The notes beneath the pieces were generated by a model. The model ran no database searches. It saw nothing but the letters and a program-made list of their open reading frames with translations, and was not told where the DNA came from. A DNA stretch of 64,000 nt, from NCBI GenBank assembly GCA_947579605.1, contig OX388305.1:37833542-37897541 (forward strand). The letters are read 5' to 3'. Positions 19,396 through 29,705 of this stretch are shown here, one piece after another. Position numbers and translations under genes: made by a program. Origin of the DNA: Athripsodes cinereus (lineage: Eukaryota > Arthropoda > Insecta > Trichoptera > Leptoceridae). The stretch's first letter is position 1, and every line of letters starts with the position of its first letter.

Positions 19396-19735
19396 TTAAG
19401 TGGTCCTTGACCGCCCGCTTGAAAGCTTGAAGAGTGGGGAGCAACCTTATCCTGGAAGGCAAACTATTCTAACAGCGAGCACCATGAACAGAAAAAGAGT
19501 TTGTAAAAAAGTTTGAGCTATGAGCTGGTATTGCCGGAAGACGCTCGCTATTGGATCTTAAGGGTAAGCCATGGCTCGAAAGATACTCAAACATTTCCTT
19601 GAGATAATATGGTGAAGACGTAGAGTATAAACAATAATATTATAAACCAGTGATAAGACATGGAGATCTCGTCTTTGGCACACGGTAAGCCATTTCAGTT
19701 TATTTTTAAATCTTGTTATGCGATCAGCAGCCCTA

Positions 19736-19990
19736 CTCCCGACACAATCTAAATGCGATCTAATCTTGTTTGCATCTTAAAATGGCGAATTGGTACTTTT
19801 GAACACGGTCTAAATCTAATATTTAAGACCGATCTAGTTTGATGTCTTAAAAATTCGTTAAGATCTTAATATTTGTATGAAATCGGTACTCTTGAAACAA
19901 AATTGTCAAGGCCGATCTTAATACCGGTCTAGTATAGCGATCTAGTAGCTGTCAAAACTTAAGATTGCCGTGAAGGTACATTTTAGCAAT
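19736..19990. mobile_element. Diverged relative of the 'ACTCTTGACA' MITE
   Basis: Starts CCCTACTCCCGACACAATCT and repeats GATCTTAA/GATCTAGT words in both orientations. The right boundary is unclear. Confidence 0.4.
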
Positions 19991-19999
19991 CTAAAAGTC

Positions 20000-20980
20000 T
20001 TTTTCCATAGTTTTTCCATCTTTTTACAACGCAAGATTGTTTATTTTTTAGAATAATATTTATTTTAGTATATTTCTAATACTTTTTTCCTATCTTGCTG
20101 TGTTTTTTACGCAAATAAAATTTGGTGTCGATTGATAGTTTTGTCCGAGTCGCTTTTTTTGAAGTGTAACTGTGCGACTAGTTTTAAAACGTATAATGCA
20201 TTGTGGAATTGTCGTGAACAGTGTATGTGTTGTTTATCTGACTACTGTCCTATATTCTCATTCATTGGAGGTATACAAGGCCTCCATCCTGTAACAGATG
20301 ACGCTAAAACATGGATTCGGACCCCCTCGAGATTCAAGTCTAGCGGGCTAGAAGAAGATGAGTGAAAAATATTATTTCAAAACTACAACAACGACTCAAC
20401 TGGATTGGCCATAACATCAGGCACCGGTGTGCTCATCACCATCGAGGAGGGCAAGACCATAGGCAGAAATGGTAAATGCCGACCAAGAAACACCTATATG
20501 GATTAAATGAGGACATGAATTGTGGTACGTACATAGAATTAAAGGTTAATTTCTATAATAGGTTATCCAGTAGTACCCATTAGGAAAAGATATAAATTGA
20601 TGATCATAGTTGTATTTTTTATTATTATTATCGTTCACTGTATACCGTTACAAGATATTATAGAAGGGCTCAGATGGCAATATTGGGACAAGGGAATGAT
20701 TCTCGCCCAGTGAATGCCATATTATTTATGTAAATGCATAATTACGTCATGAAACTCAACTATGCAGAAAATAAATCATTATTAAGTTTAATCTGTACCC
20801 CTCCCCTAGCTCATATCCGAATGCCCCACAATATCTTGTAACAGTGTACAGTGAAAGATAATAAAAATAAATACAACGATGGGTATAATATATCAACGGT
20901 ATAGGTCATCAATATTGGTATATTTTCTAACTGGATGCTATTGGATAACCTATAGCAGAAATTCACCGAATTAAAGAGAC
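20000..20980. other. No firm gene; possible LINE scraps
   Basis: Around 20380-20500 one frame reads LQQRLNWIGHNIR, reminiscent of the LxWxGH motif after LINE reverse transcriptases, but too short to assign. The 77-codon frame at 20132-20365 has no recognisable domain. Confidence 0.3.
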
Positions 20981-21044
20981 TAATGTCCCATCCATCCTGA
21001 ATGTTTTAATTTTTTGTTGGCACAAAGAGGACACCTTGGAAGTT

Positions 21045-21100
21045 TATTACATGCAGCTGGTCTGCTTGCCACCCCAGTTGTGAGATATGCTATAACGGTG
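21045..21100 (+). repeat. 'GGCTACTCCACTTGTGGG' repeat core, copy
   Basis: ATTACATGCAGCTGGTCTGC then GCCACCCCAGTTGTGAGATA. The core recurs at 3517, 27272 and 33385 on the + strand and at 30362, 41405 and 58605 on the - strand. Confidence 0.45.
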
Positions 21101-21104
21101 TAGT

Positions 21105-21300
21105 CGGCCGGTGTGGCGTGGAGGTAACGCTCTTGCCTTTGAGTCACGAGGTCCCGGGTTCGATTCCCGGCCAGGGCAGATTGAGGAATGACCTTTTTCA
21201 AATTGTCCTGGGTCTGGGTGTTACATGTATATGTGTTTAGTGCATTGTATATGTGTGTATCGTCGCGTTAGTACCCATAATACAAGATTCATCTAAGTTT
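21105..21300 (+). repeat. tRNA-derived SINE, family 2, copy 1
   Basis: Box A-like GTGGCGTGGAGGTAACGC, box B GGTTCGATTCC in 'cccgggttcgattcccggcc', then TTTTTCAAATTGTCCTGGGT and 'acatgtatatgtgtttagtg'. An inverted copy lies at 58790-58996. Confidence 0.8.
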
Positions 21301-21599
21301 GTGTTATGTGAAATATCTATGTGTGTTATGTTATGTCTATACAAATATCTTATGTCTATAGTAATGGTAGTAGTAAAGAGGCTAGCAGAAATTGGATGAT
21401 ATGAGAACTGATGTTCTTGAAACATCCAGGGGTAAAAGGTGGGAGTCCCTTTCTTAAATGTTGACTAGCATAAAATAGAGAGGAATGGAGAATAAATTCT
21501 AAATACTTTTTGCTTGTGTTACACAATAATACATTATTTCCCCTTATTAAATAATATGTTTTGTTTACAGGTTATATTCGGATATTATTTAGTTAAAAT

Positions 21600-22001
21600 A
21601 TTCTTGGAATCATTCTCAACCGTCTCCAGATAGCCTTTAATGGTGCTGATGGGACCATTTACAGAGACAATAAGCGCTGACACATCACACCACTGCTTAA
21701 GGAGCTACATTGGCTGAGAGTCTCAAAGAGAGTAGACTTCAAACTGTACCTCACGGTTCATAAAGCCTTGTACGGTGCAGCACATCTATGCCTCGCTGAG
21801 CTCTGTCCCATCAACAAAACTCTAAAGCGACTACTGCACTCATCTTCCACCACTGTCAACAAACTTGTAGAACCCAACAGGGAAAACATTTCCAAATTTG
21901 CAAATAGGAGCTTCAGCGTCAAGGAGGCAACTGCCTGGAAAAGATTACCTGCGGCTTTAAGACAAAACCAACCTACTGTTACATTCAGGCTAGCAAACTG
22001 A
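21600..22001 (+). pseudogene. CR1/L2-type LINE ORF2 C-terminus
   Basis: The frame reads HHITPLLKELHWLRVSKRVD, FKLYLTVHKALYGAA, FANRSFSVKEATAWKRLPAA and stops at TGA near 22000. HWLxxxxRxxFKxxxxxxKxLxG followed by RSFSV and W-x-x-LP is the standard tail of L2/CR1 reverse transcriptase proteins. The 5' part is missing. Confidence 0.75.
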
Positions 22002-22079
22002 AACATTGCTGTTCAGGAGAAGTCATGGTGCCCTTGAAATGGTCACGGAACATTAAAGAGGCGCCAAATACAAATTGTC

Positions 22080-22559
22080 CATATTAGTATTATACGTATT
22101 TATTTATTACACATATATACAGCTTAAAGCTTTTATAAAATGGTATTCAAAATTCAAACAACAATTAATACTGTATAAAAATAAAAAGCAATTAAAAATG
22201 TATAAAATGTAAGATAGTGTCATTACACTATTAAAAAATAAATATCAAAATACCAGTAAAAATAATTGCATTGAACTGGCTACAATTAATAAAAGAAGAA
22301 GTACACAATATTAGTCAAACGATAAAATTAATAATAAAGAATTCTCAGATAAAACAGTCAAAATTCATGGTATCAAAGTTCATTCAATAAACAATTTATT
22401 GAAACTACACATCCGTCACATAAAAAGTTTGAGACGGAGAAAATAAAATGCCAAATGTCACAAAAACAAAACACAAAAAACAACAACAAAACAATAATTA
22501 TATAAATATTTCAAGAATTCATAAATAAAGATTCCAATTTGGAGCAGTGCGTGGACTTT
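22080..22559. other. No gene seen
   Basis: A-rich sequence with AAC/ATA repeats; no frame of interest. Confidence 0.4.
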
Positions 22560-22790
22560 CACTTAGGTCGGAGAACAATAGATTGCTCTTGATTTCTACT
22601 CTTCATCTTTTAGCATTCACACCGCTAGACTTTGGAACCAGCTTCCCTCTACAATCGGCACCAGCTCATCGTTTATGTCTTTTAAAATAAATTAGTCTCT
22701 AGGTGATGAACACTACATTCCTAATATATGTTAACTGTTTGTTATTTATTTATTTGAGATAAATAAACATTTTATTTTGAAATTTATGTT
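22560..22790 (+). pseudogene. Jockey-type LINE 3' end
   Basis: FSIHTARLWNQLPSTI is followed by SFKIN and a stop, then an AATAAACATT tail. It is the last 40 residues of a LINE ORF2 plus a short 3' UTR. Confidence 0.55.
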
Positions 22791-22856
22791 TTTTTTTTGC
22801 CTTTATTATTGTTGTCAATTAAATTCTTATAAAACTGGAAAAATTTTGATTCATCG

Positions 22857-23350
22857 TGTCAAACATGGCAAAAATGCTGGTGCACAATACCATTCTGTTA
22901 CCGACACTTATGTTTACGAGCGAAACTTGGACGTGGTTGAAAAAGGACGAGAGTGGAATAAATGCTGTGGAGATGCGTTCACTGAGAAGAATGGTTGGTA
23001 AAACGTGTTGGTGTTCCGTTGACCAAAATAAATAAATGAAAATGAGCGGATGTGAGAGGAATGTGTGTTAACAAAGATATGATGAGCGAATGCACGATGA
23101 AAGGATGAAGTAGATGATGTGTGTATCTGAAAGAGGGGGTGTGACGAAGCGCAGAGTCCAAGAACATTGTGGCTTAGTCACTTGGATCAAATTCATAAAG
23201 ACGGTCGCGTGTTGAGTGAGAGAAATCGGCATTCATGAATGAGAAACTGGATGAATGTAGAGGAAACGAAATAAGTATGTAAGGATAGATCTTTATGGCG
23301 TTCCGTTCTTTCTGCCTACCCCACCTGGGACACGGCGTGAGGGTAAAGAA
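22857..23350 (+). pseudogene. Non-LTR retrotransposon 3' fragment, family B, copy 1
   Basis: The frame KMLVHNTILLPTLMFTSETW then WLKKDESGINAVEMRSLRRM breaks after MVGKT (near 23000). The degraded remainder runs to the shared 3' end GCCTACCCCACCTGGGACAC. It is the same family as 23755-24560 (-), 44440-44786 and 58230-58580. Confidence 0.75.
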
Positions 23351-23754
23351 TAGTACATTTTTAATGCATTAAGTATTTATGAATTGTCATACAAAAAATA
23401 TTATTCAATGTTATTCATTGAATTATAATAGGTAAGTATCATGTTTGACAAAAGTTATCCACTAATTGATATCTGTCATACTTCAAAAATGTACACATCA
23501 TCTGCATACATCAATGGATTGACCCGAGTTTAATTCAATTCAACATCCATCTTTCTAAAGGTTGCATTCACAAGTCAGACATGTATCACAATAATTCATC
23601 CAATTTCCTTATATTCTCATTCAAATAAACCTTTAAAATACTTCTTCTATCTCTGTAATACACATTCATTAACACACATAATAGAATTTAATTGCCTCAC
23701 CATATAAACCAGATATTCCGTGGGGCTCCATTCTTTCTGCGTATAGTATATAAA

Positions 23755-24560
23755 TTCATGATATATCCTATCCTTTACCTTCATGCCGTGTCCCGGGTGA
23801 GATAGGCAGAGAGAACGGAACGCCATGTTGATCTTTCCTTACATACTTCTTTTGCTTCCTTTACATTCATCCAGTTTCTCACACATGCACGCCGATTCCT
23901 CTTACTTAACATGCGACCACCCTTGAGTATTTGATCCACAAGGTTCTTGGACGTCCGTGCTTTCTCACACCCTCTCTTTCAGATAAATATACCTTCTTCG
24001 TCAATCTTACACCATCCATTTGCTCTACATGACCAAACCATCTCAATTTATTTACACGCATTCTATCAACAACACTCTTCTTGCATCCACTCGTTCTTCT
24101 AATATCCTCATTTCTTACTCTATCTTGCAATGTTTTACCTACCATTCTTCTCAGTGTTTGCATCTCCACTGCATTTATTCCACTTTCGTCCTTCTTCAGC
24201 CATGTACAAGTTTCACTTGCATACATAAGTATCGGTGCGAGGATGGCGTTGTGCACCAGCATTTTGTTTATATTTTATAATAATTTTTGTTTATATTTTA
24301 TAATAACATGTTCGAGACATTGCTATTAGATCGAAGTGCACCGTTCACTTTTCTTTTTTCAATATCTCTTTCGTATCTACCATCCATCGCAAACATACAT
24401 ATCCGTTCACTTGCTCCAAACATTCATTTCACACATTGTTCTATCAATCTCTCTTTCAAACACCAGCACTTTCGTCTTAGTCACATTCATTTTCATCCCA
24501 TTCATTCTGCAACTTTCATGTACACTCTCGCACTTCTTTCTTGCACGCTCTGTAAGTTTC
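23755..24560 (-). pseudogene. Non-LTR retrotransposon ORF2 C-terminal fragment, family B, copy 2
   Basis: Minus-strand frame 24262-23906 reads MLVHNAILAPILMYASET, INAVEMQTLRRMVGKTLQDR, VRNEDIRRTSGC, LRWFGHVEQMDG and RKHGRPRTLW: the post-RT region (LMYxSETW, RWFGHVxRM, GRPR) of LINE ORF2. Upstream, 24490-24290 holds VTKTKVLVFER and YERDIEKRKVNGAL in a broken frame. The 3' end is at about 23760. Confidence 0.8.
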
Positions 24561-24793
24561 TTTCATTCATTCATGATATAGGCAAAAATTAAAAACATTC
24601 TTCATTCGTTCCTTTTATTTGTTTCTTTCATTCATTCATGATAAAGGTAATAATTAAAAACATTCTTAATTCGTTCCTTATATTTGTTTCTTTCATTCAT
24701 TCATGATAAAGGTAATAATTAAAAACATTCTTCATTCGTTCCTTATATTTGTTTCTTTCATTCATTCATGATAAAGGTAATAATTAAAAACAT
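24557..24793. repeat. 65-bp minisatellite, about 3.6 units
   Basis: Units begin TTTCTTTCATTCATTCATGA and contain AATTAAAAACATTC. Neighbouring units differ by a few substitutions. Confidence 0.85.
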
Positions 24794-24799
24794 ATAAGT

Positions 24800-25135
24800 A
24801 TACAACATTTATTTGAGAATGGTTCAAGACTTTATAAATCAAAATTAATTCAACTTATTCCTACTCAACTGTTGGTGTATTTTCCCTAGTTGTAGCACCA
24901 AAAGTCAGGCATTGTTCTATGCTACAGGATCATCGTCCAATTATAGCTATTATTCATCAATGAATCGACTCCATGTAATAGGGAATTATCACCGTGAAGT
25001 TGATTTCAACTATTCAGAGTACACCATGAGCAAATGTGCTGTGAGCGGGTTTATTCAAAGGTTCATGCTTTCTGTTGAGAATATCCAGTAGTTTCTATTG
25101 TCATGATGTATTCATTGTCTCTTATATGTTGATTG
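24800..25135. other. No gene seen
   Basis: No coding frame or repeat recognised. Confidence 0.35.
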
Positions 25136-25139
25136 TGTT

Positions 25140-25222
25140 TGTTCCAAGTGTGTTGTTTTTTTTTTAAGTTATTGTAGTGTAAAGGCTATTTAGCCATATA
25201 CTTTGTTAACAAATAAATAAAT
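25140..25222 (+). repeat. LINE 3' tail with (AAAT)n end
   Basis: GTAAAGGCTATTTAGCCATA followed by AACAAATAAATAAAT; compare 39725-39797. Confidence 0.4.
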
Positions 25223-25794
25223 TGTTTTACTTCATCACACAAAAAAGAGCTTCTCTTTAAAGTTCGTAGACGATCATATGCAGACATTATTCATTAATCC
25301 TTGTGTAGAAAAACATTTTAGTTAAGTTAATGTCCCAATAAACCTATAAACAAAACATGTTATTTAATGCATTATTTTTGTAACAAAGTACATTAATGAT
25401 TGTTTCCACAATTCTTATTTCATACTTACCTTAATTTATGACTTTCTGATCATTTTAATATAATAAATTCGCGAATACTTCTTCAAAAACAACAAACTAA
25501 TACATCGCAAAACAAGCATTGATAACTGTCAGTGTCAGTAAGATAATAATAGACAATTGCAAAATATGTCATAGACAAAAATAGTGTCAATGCATAGGTT
25601 TTAAAAAATATTATTTATAAATTAATTGCACTGTTATACATCATTATATAATATCATTTTCATTTCATTTAATCAGAAATTGATATAAGATTTATAAAAA
25701 ATGTGTAAATACGGTGAAATCACGTGATATATTAGTTTTAATAATTCAGTTGTCGTGATTGTCATGTTGGTACCCATAGATAACGGCGTTAGGA

Positions 25795-25945
25795 AATACA
25801 TCTCTATATTAAGACATCTTAAAGTTAAGATTAGATCAAGATCAAGACTAGATTGCGTCGGGGGTACCATCTACAAGTCTTAATCTAATCTTGATCTTAA
25901 GATCGAATCTAATCTTGATTGAATTCAAGAGTAGCCCTGCAGATC
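25795..25945. mobile_element. Short relative of the 'ACTCTTGACA' MITE
   Basis: AGATTAGATCAAGATCAAGA is inverted at 25877-25900, and the right end reads CAAGAGTAGCCCTGCAG like the other copies. Confidence 0.5.
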
Positions 25946-26456
25946 TTTTCAGATCAAAGATGAAACGAATGCCAGTATTTTGTAACCTTTCCAGTTTAGT
26001 GAGTAATTCTAAATTTATGACTTACTTACAATGAATTTTTGTCCTCTTTTCATATACTTAGGTACGCAATGAGAAACATTGTAAATTTTGACACCCTCTG
26101 TGTAAAGTTAATATATTATGATTGTTACAATGAGAAGAGATGTCAAAATAAAAAAGTCACAATGATAGATTAATCCAATTCGTGAAAATGATATAATAAA
26201 TCTTCATAAAATTAAATCCTTGAATAATTTGTTTTCAGCATGTAACTATGTGATAAAATAACGTAGAAGGTTTATTTCCCGGAAATTGTAAGCTTCTGCA
26301 GCCTGATATAACTTGTCGTATAAGCAAATATTTTTTTATGAAAAAAGGGGAAGCTGCGGTATGATCGCACTCTCATTAACGAATATATATATATATACCT
26401 ACTTCTAGTTATAATAAATGTATCCTAGTAAAATATACAGGGAATGACATCCAAAT
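25946..26456. other. No gene seen
   Basis: AT-rich; a short (TA) run at 26384-26396. Confidence 0.35.
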
Positions 26457-26669
26457 CTACAGGGCTACTCTTGACACAATCTAAATACGATCTTAATCTT
26501 GCCATTATCTTAACCATACGACGCGCGAAGGGACTATGGTCAAAAATAACGCGCTACCTACCGCTACCCAGAGAGAGATTGGTATGCACATAATATTTTT
26601 GACTAATAGTCACTTTTCGCGTCGTATGATTAAGATCGTATTAAGATTTTGTCAAGAGTAACCTTACAG
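26457..26669. mobile_element. Hairpin MITE, 'ACTCTTGACA' family, intact copy
   Basis: Runs CTACAGGGCTACTCTTGACA to TTTTGTCAAGAGTAACCTTACAG reading inward; arms of about 75 nt include CATACGACGCGCGAAG. Confidence 0.75.
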
Positions 26670-27270
26670 ACTGCAAATAATTATTCTGGTAATAAGATAA
26701 TTAATATATACTCAAACATGATAAGGAAACATTTTGTAAACCTTTTTACAACAGATCATTCGGGGTCAGGTGAGGGCCGTGTAGAACGCCCGCATTTTAT
26801 TAGTTTTAAATGAGAGTCAACGATAAACATTAACAAATTAATAATATTCCACACTGTGTGGATCAGGACTGAAGTAAAAATTCAAGAGATGTTCATGATT
26901 TTGATTTCAAAATATCAATCATATCCATAGACCAAATATATCTTTGATCGAATCATTTATATCCTTACTTACATCCATCTTAAGTTAAAATTTGTAAACT
27001 TAAGTTAATATTAACCAAACATTTTTTAAATGTGTTTTCTTAACGAGTATCGAATTAAATAAAACAATTAATGTTTTATTCTACTACCTAAACAATAAAA
27101 TTAACGAGTATACTGATTTTTATAAGTCGATCAAAATTACAACAAACTCCTCTAAATTTTCACATATCTTGTTATGTATTTATATAATTAATATAATGTA
27201 CATAACAGTGGCGCCTTTGAAACTCTTATACTGGGCCAGCCCACACAATTATATTATTCTATAGTTTTTG
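26670..27270. other. No gene seen
   Basis: AT-rich sequence without a recognised feature. Confidence 0.35.
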
Positions 27271-27424
27271 TACGCTGGCTACTCCACTTGTGGAAAATGG
27301 TGTCATGGATTGCATGAATGATTTTTTAAAAAAAAAAACGACAATATGATGAAATATGAAGTTTGTTGAAGTACTTTCTACATTGCTAGTAAATTGAGTA
27401 GGATTATTGTTATTATAATATTTA

Positions 27425-27555
27425 TGTATTATTGTCGTTGATAGTTGGACGAGATCACGCCTTTGCGATAAACTCGCCCTCTGTCTATTGATTGTATTTA
27501 ATTTGAATGTATGCCTTCAATGAAATTGTATGTACCTAATCATGTACAGTAAAGA
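27425..27555 (+). repeat. LINE 3'-tail family A, copy 3
   Basis: The only + strand copy: GATAGTTGGACGAGATCACG, GCGATAAACTCGCCCTCTGT, tail TGTACAGTAAAGA then T-rich SINE sequence. Confidence 0.5.
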
Positions 27556-27559
27556 TTTT

Positions 27560-27738
27560 TTTTTTTAAAGATATATCTGGGTTTTGTTATAAACCCAAAT
27601 ACAACCTTATACACCTTTCACAGTAAGCTACTAAAAGCTTGTGTTGTGAAAGGGGAGTTTGCCGGCACCTGGGATCGAACCACGGACCCCTTGTTTACAA
27701 GGCCGAGACTCTACCTCCAGGCTACCGACGAACTCGAA
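27560..27738 (-). repeat. tRNA-derived SINE, family 1, copy 3
   Basis: Inverted copy abutting the LINE tail; box B near 27672-27682. Its poly(A)-side end meets the LINE tail head to tail. Confidence 0.8.
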
Positions 27739-27949
27739 AAATAAATAGATAAGATTTTCGGGACTCGCAAGTTTCCTCCGAAGATTTGCTAAACAATTCT
27801 GAAATAGTGTAACAATTGACAAGGTTAACTAAGAAGAATGAAACTTTTAAATATTGAAGAGCTTTTCTTTATTATTTAGAATAAAATAGAATTTTATTCA
27901 ATAAAATATAATTTTATTCAATAAAATATAGTTTACAATTATACTAGTA

Positions 27950-28835
27950 AATGACGCAAGTTTGTTTTTATAACATAACACACATTAATATCTAGTTCCC
28001 CATTCAGCACATGCATTACGAGCTGGTTCTTAATTGCTCTTATCCTGTGGCTATGAAAATCATTGTTAGTTGTTATGTTTATATTCGATTTAATCGTCCC
28101 TTTTCAGATGTTTAACTTTTTCAAATTGGATGAGCTCTTCCAGATTGACTTTATTTTTTGCTTTGTAGAGGTCTGCTGTTCTGGTGAATTTATGAAATCC
28201 AAATAAAACCTTAAGTGCTTTGTTCATCAGTCGTTAGTCGTTACCAAGCTACCATTCCGTATGTAATACGTGGTAAAATTAATGAGTTGTAGATCATATT
28301 CTTGGTACTTTGGTTAAACATCTTCGATCTTCTCATAACTCCGACTAGTGGTGAGAGTTGGTATAATTTATTTTGTTTATGACCTGACCAGTTTAATGAA
28401 TCATCAACTTCAAGTCCTAAGTATCTCACATTATGAGTTTGTGTTATATTAGTGCCATTAATTTATTAGTACCTAGATTCAAGCTGATGTTACGTTTATT
28501 TTTTTGCTTTAGTATGCGGTAGTTTGTTTCTTTCTCGTCAATTGTCAGAGAGTTCGTAAACAACCATGAAGCAAATCGGTTGTTTAAATCTTCATTTATA
28601 GTAGTTTCTAACTGGATTTGATCTTTACTACTATATATAAGAAGTGTATCATCTGCATACACGAAGTATCTGCCTGAGAGATTCTGTCGTCTGAGGTCAT
28701 CAATGTATAGAAGATAAAGTAGTGGCCCAAGTATGGATCCTTGTGGAACTCCGATGTTGAAAACTTTAGGTTGGCTGAAACTTTTTTTATTTCTAGTTAC
28801 AATGGTTCTGTTTTTTTTTTAAGTAACTAGCGATA
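27950..28835 (-). pseudogene. Reverse transcriptase fragment of a non-LTR retrotransposon
   Basis: On the minus strand from 28835: FNIGVPQGSILGPLLYLLYI, FVYADDTLLIYSS (catalytic YADD), SWLFTNSLTIDEKET, then a frameshift near 28442 followed by MRYLGLEVDDSLNW and RITYGMVAW, and a broken tail to about 27960. GVPQGS, YADD and YLG mark reverse transcriptase motifs 4-7. Clade is probably Jockey/CR1. It cannot be active. Confidence 0.8.
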
Positions 28836-28839
28836 AGTC

Positions 28840-29433
28840 CATGAGCTGTACCTCTTATACCGAGTTAAGATCAAGAAATCAAAGAATTGTATGTAGTACC
28901 TAATTCCTCGAGAAAAACTCTGGTCATAAGATTTCATGATTTAGGAGGACATTTTAAAACTGAGAAAACTCTAATAAAAATAGTGAAAAAAAAAACATTA
29001 TTACTTCTCTGATATGAAAAGATGTTTGCAAGAAATTGAACTGTATTAAACTTGATTATTTTTTATCCACATTGATTATTATTGTATGTGAGCAAAATGA
29101 ATGTATTGAGAGACCAAGATAATAATAGGATGGCCGAGTGTTAGGAACTATGAATGTCAGTGAATGCGTAATCTATGATATGAAAGTGAGCTCTATAGCG
29201 GAGGATGTGTGACAAAAGAATGCGATGGATGGTATGGCGTGGGTGTCAAATGTAATTCATGTGTACCTATACTATTAAAGAATAACTATTATGAATAACT
29301 GTATATATTTTTTTATCATCAGTGTGTGCAAGGCCATTACACTTTTTTGTTGTTATATATTTAAAGCTCAAGTGAAACTTGGCTGAAGATACGCCAATGC
29401 CTACATAATGATATTATATATGTTATGAGTAAA
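28840..29433. other. No firm feature
   Basis: One frame near 29160-29230 (ECVIYDMKVSSIAEDV) resembles a LINE endonuclease C-terminus, but the evidence is thin. Confidence 0.3.
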
Positions 29434-29705
29434 TACCTTATTTTGCGTAAGTTGTAATAAGTATTTAAAAATAATTACTTAGCAAATTAAGCAAATATGT
29501 AGGTAAATGAATACCATAAATAACAGACTATTTTGCTGAAAACTATGAAACGAAAAATCACTAGAGCCTCATAAGCCAATGGTATAAAAACAACTAATGA
29601 TTGAAAATCACCACATTCGGTACAACTGTTACATTGAAATTTTCCTGGAGATAATTTTAAATTAGAATTTTATTTCAAGTGCACTTAGGTACTTTCCTTG
29701 AGAAG
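29434..29705 (+). promoter_or_regulatory. Promoter block of astacin copy 2, with TATA box
   Basis: TATAAAAA at 29583-29590 lies 123 nt before the ATG. Similarity to the copy 1 promoter starts near 29440 (AAGTATTTAAAAATAATTAC) and continues to the start codon. Confidence 0.65.

Noticed and set aside
24020..24592. Several overlapping plus-strand frames of 80-100 codons
   Set aside because: Antisense of the non-LTR ORF2 fragment and a minisatellite; Phe/Ile/His-rich without a domain.
24557..24793. Regularly spaced repeats that might suggest a CRISPR array
   Set aside because: The whole unit repeats without unique spacers, and the DNA is animal nuclear sequence.
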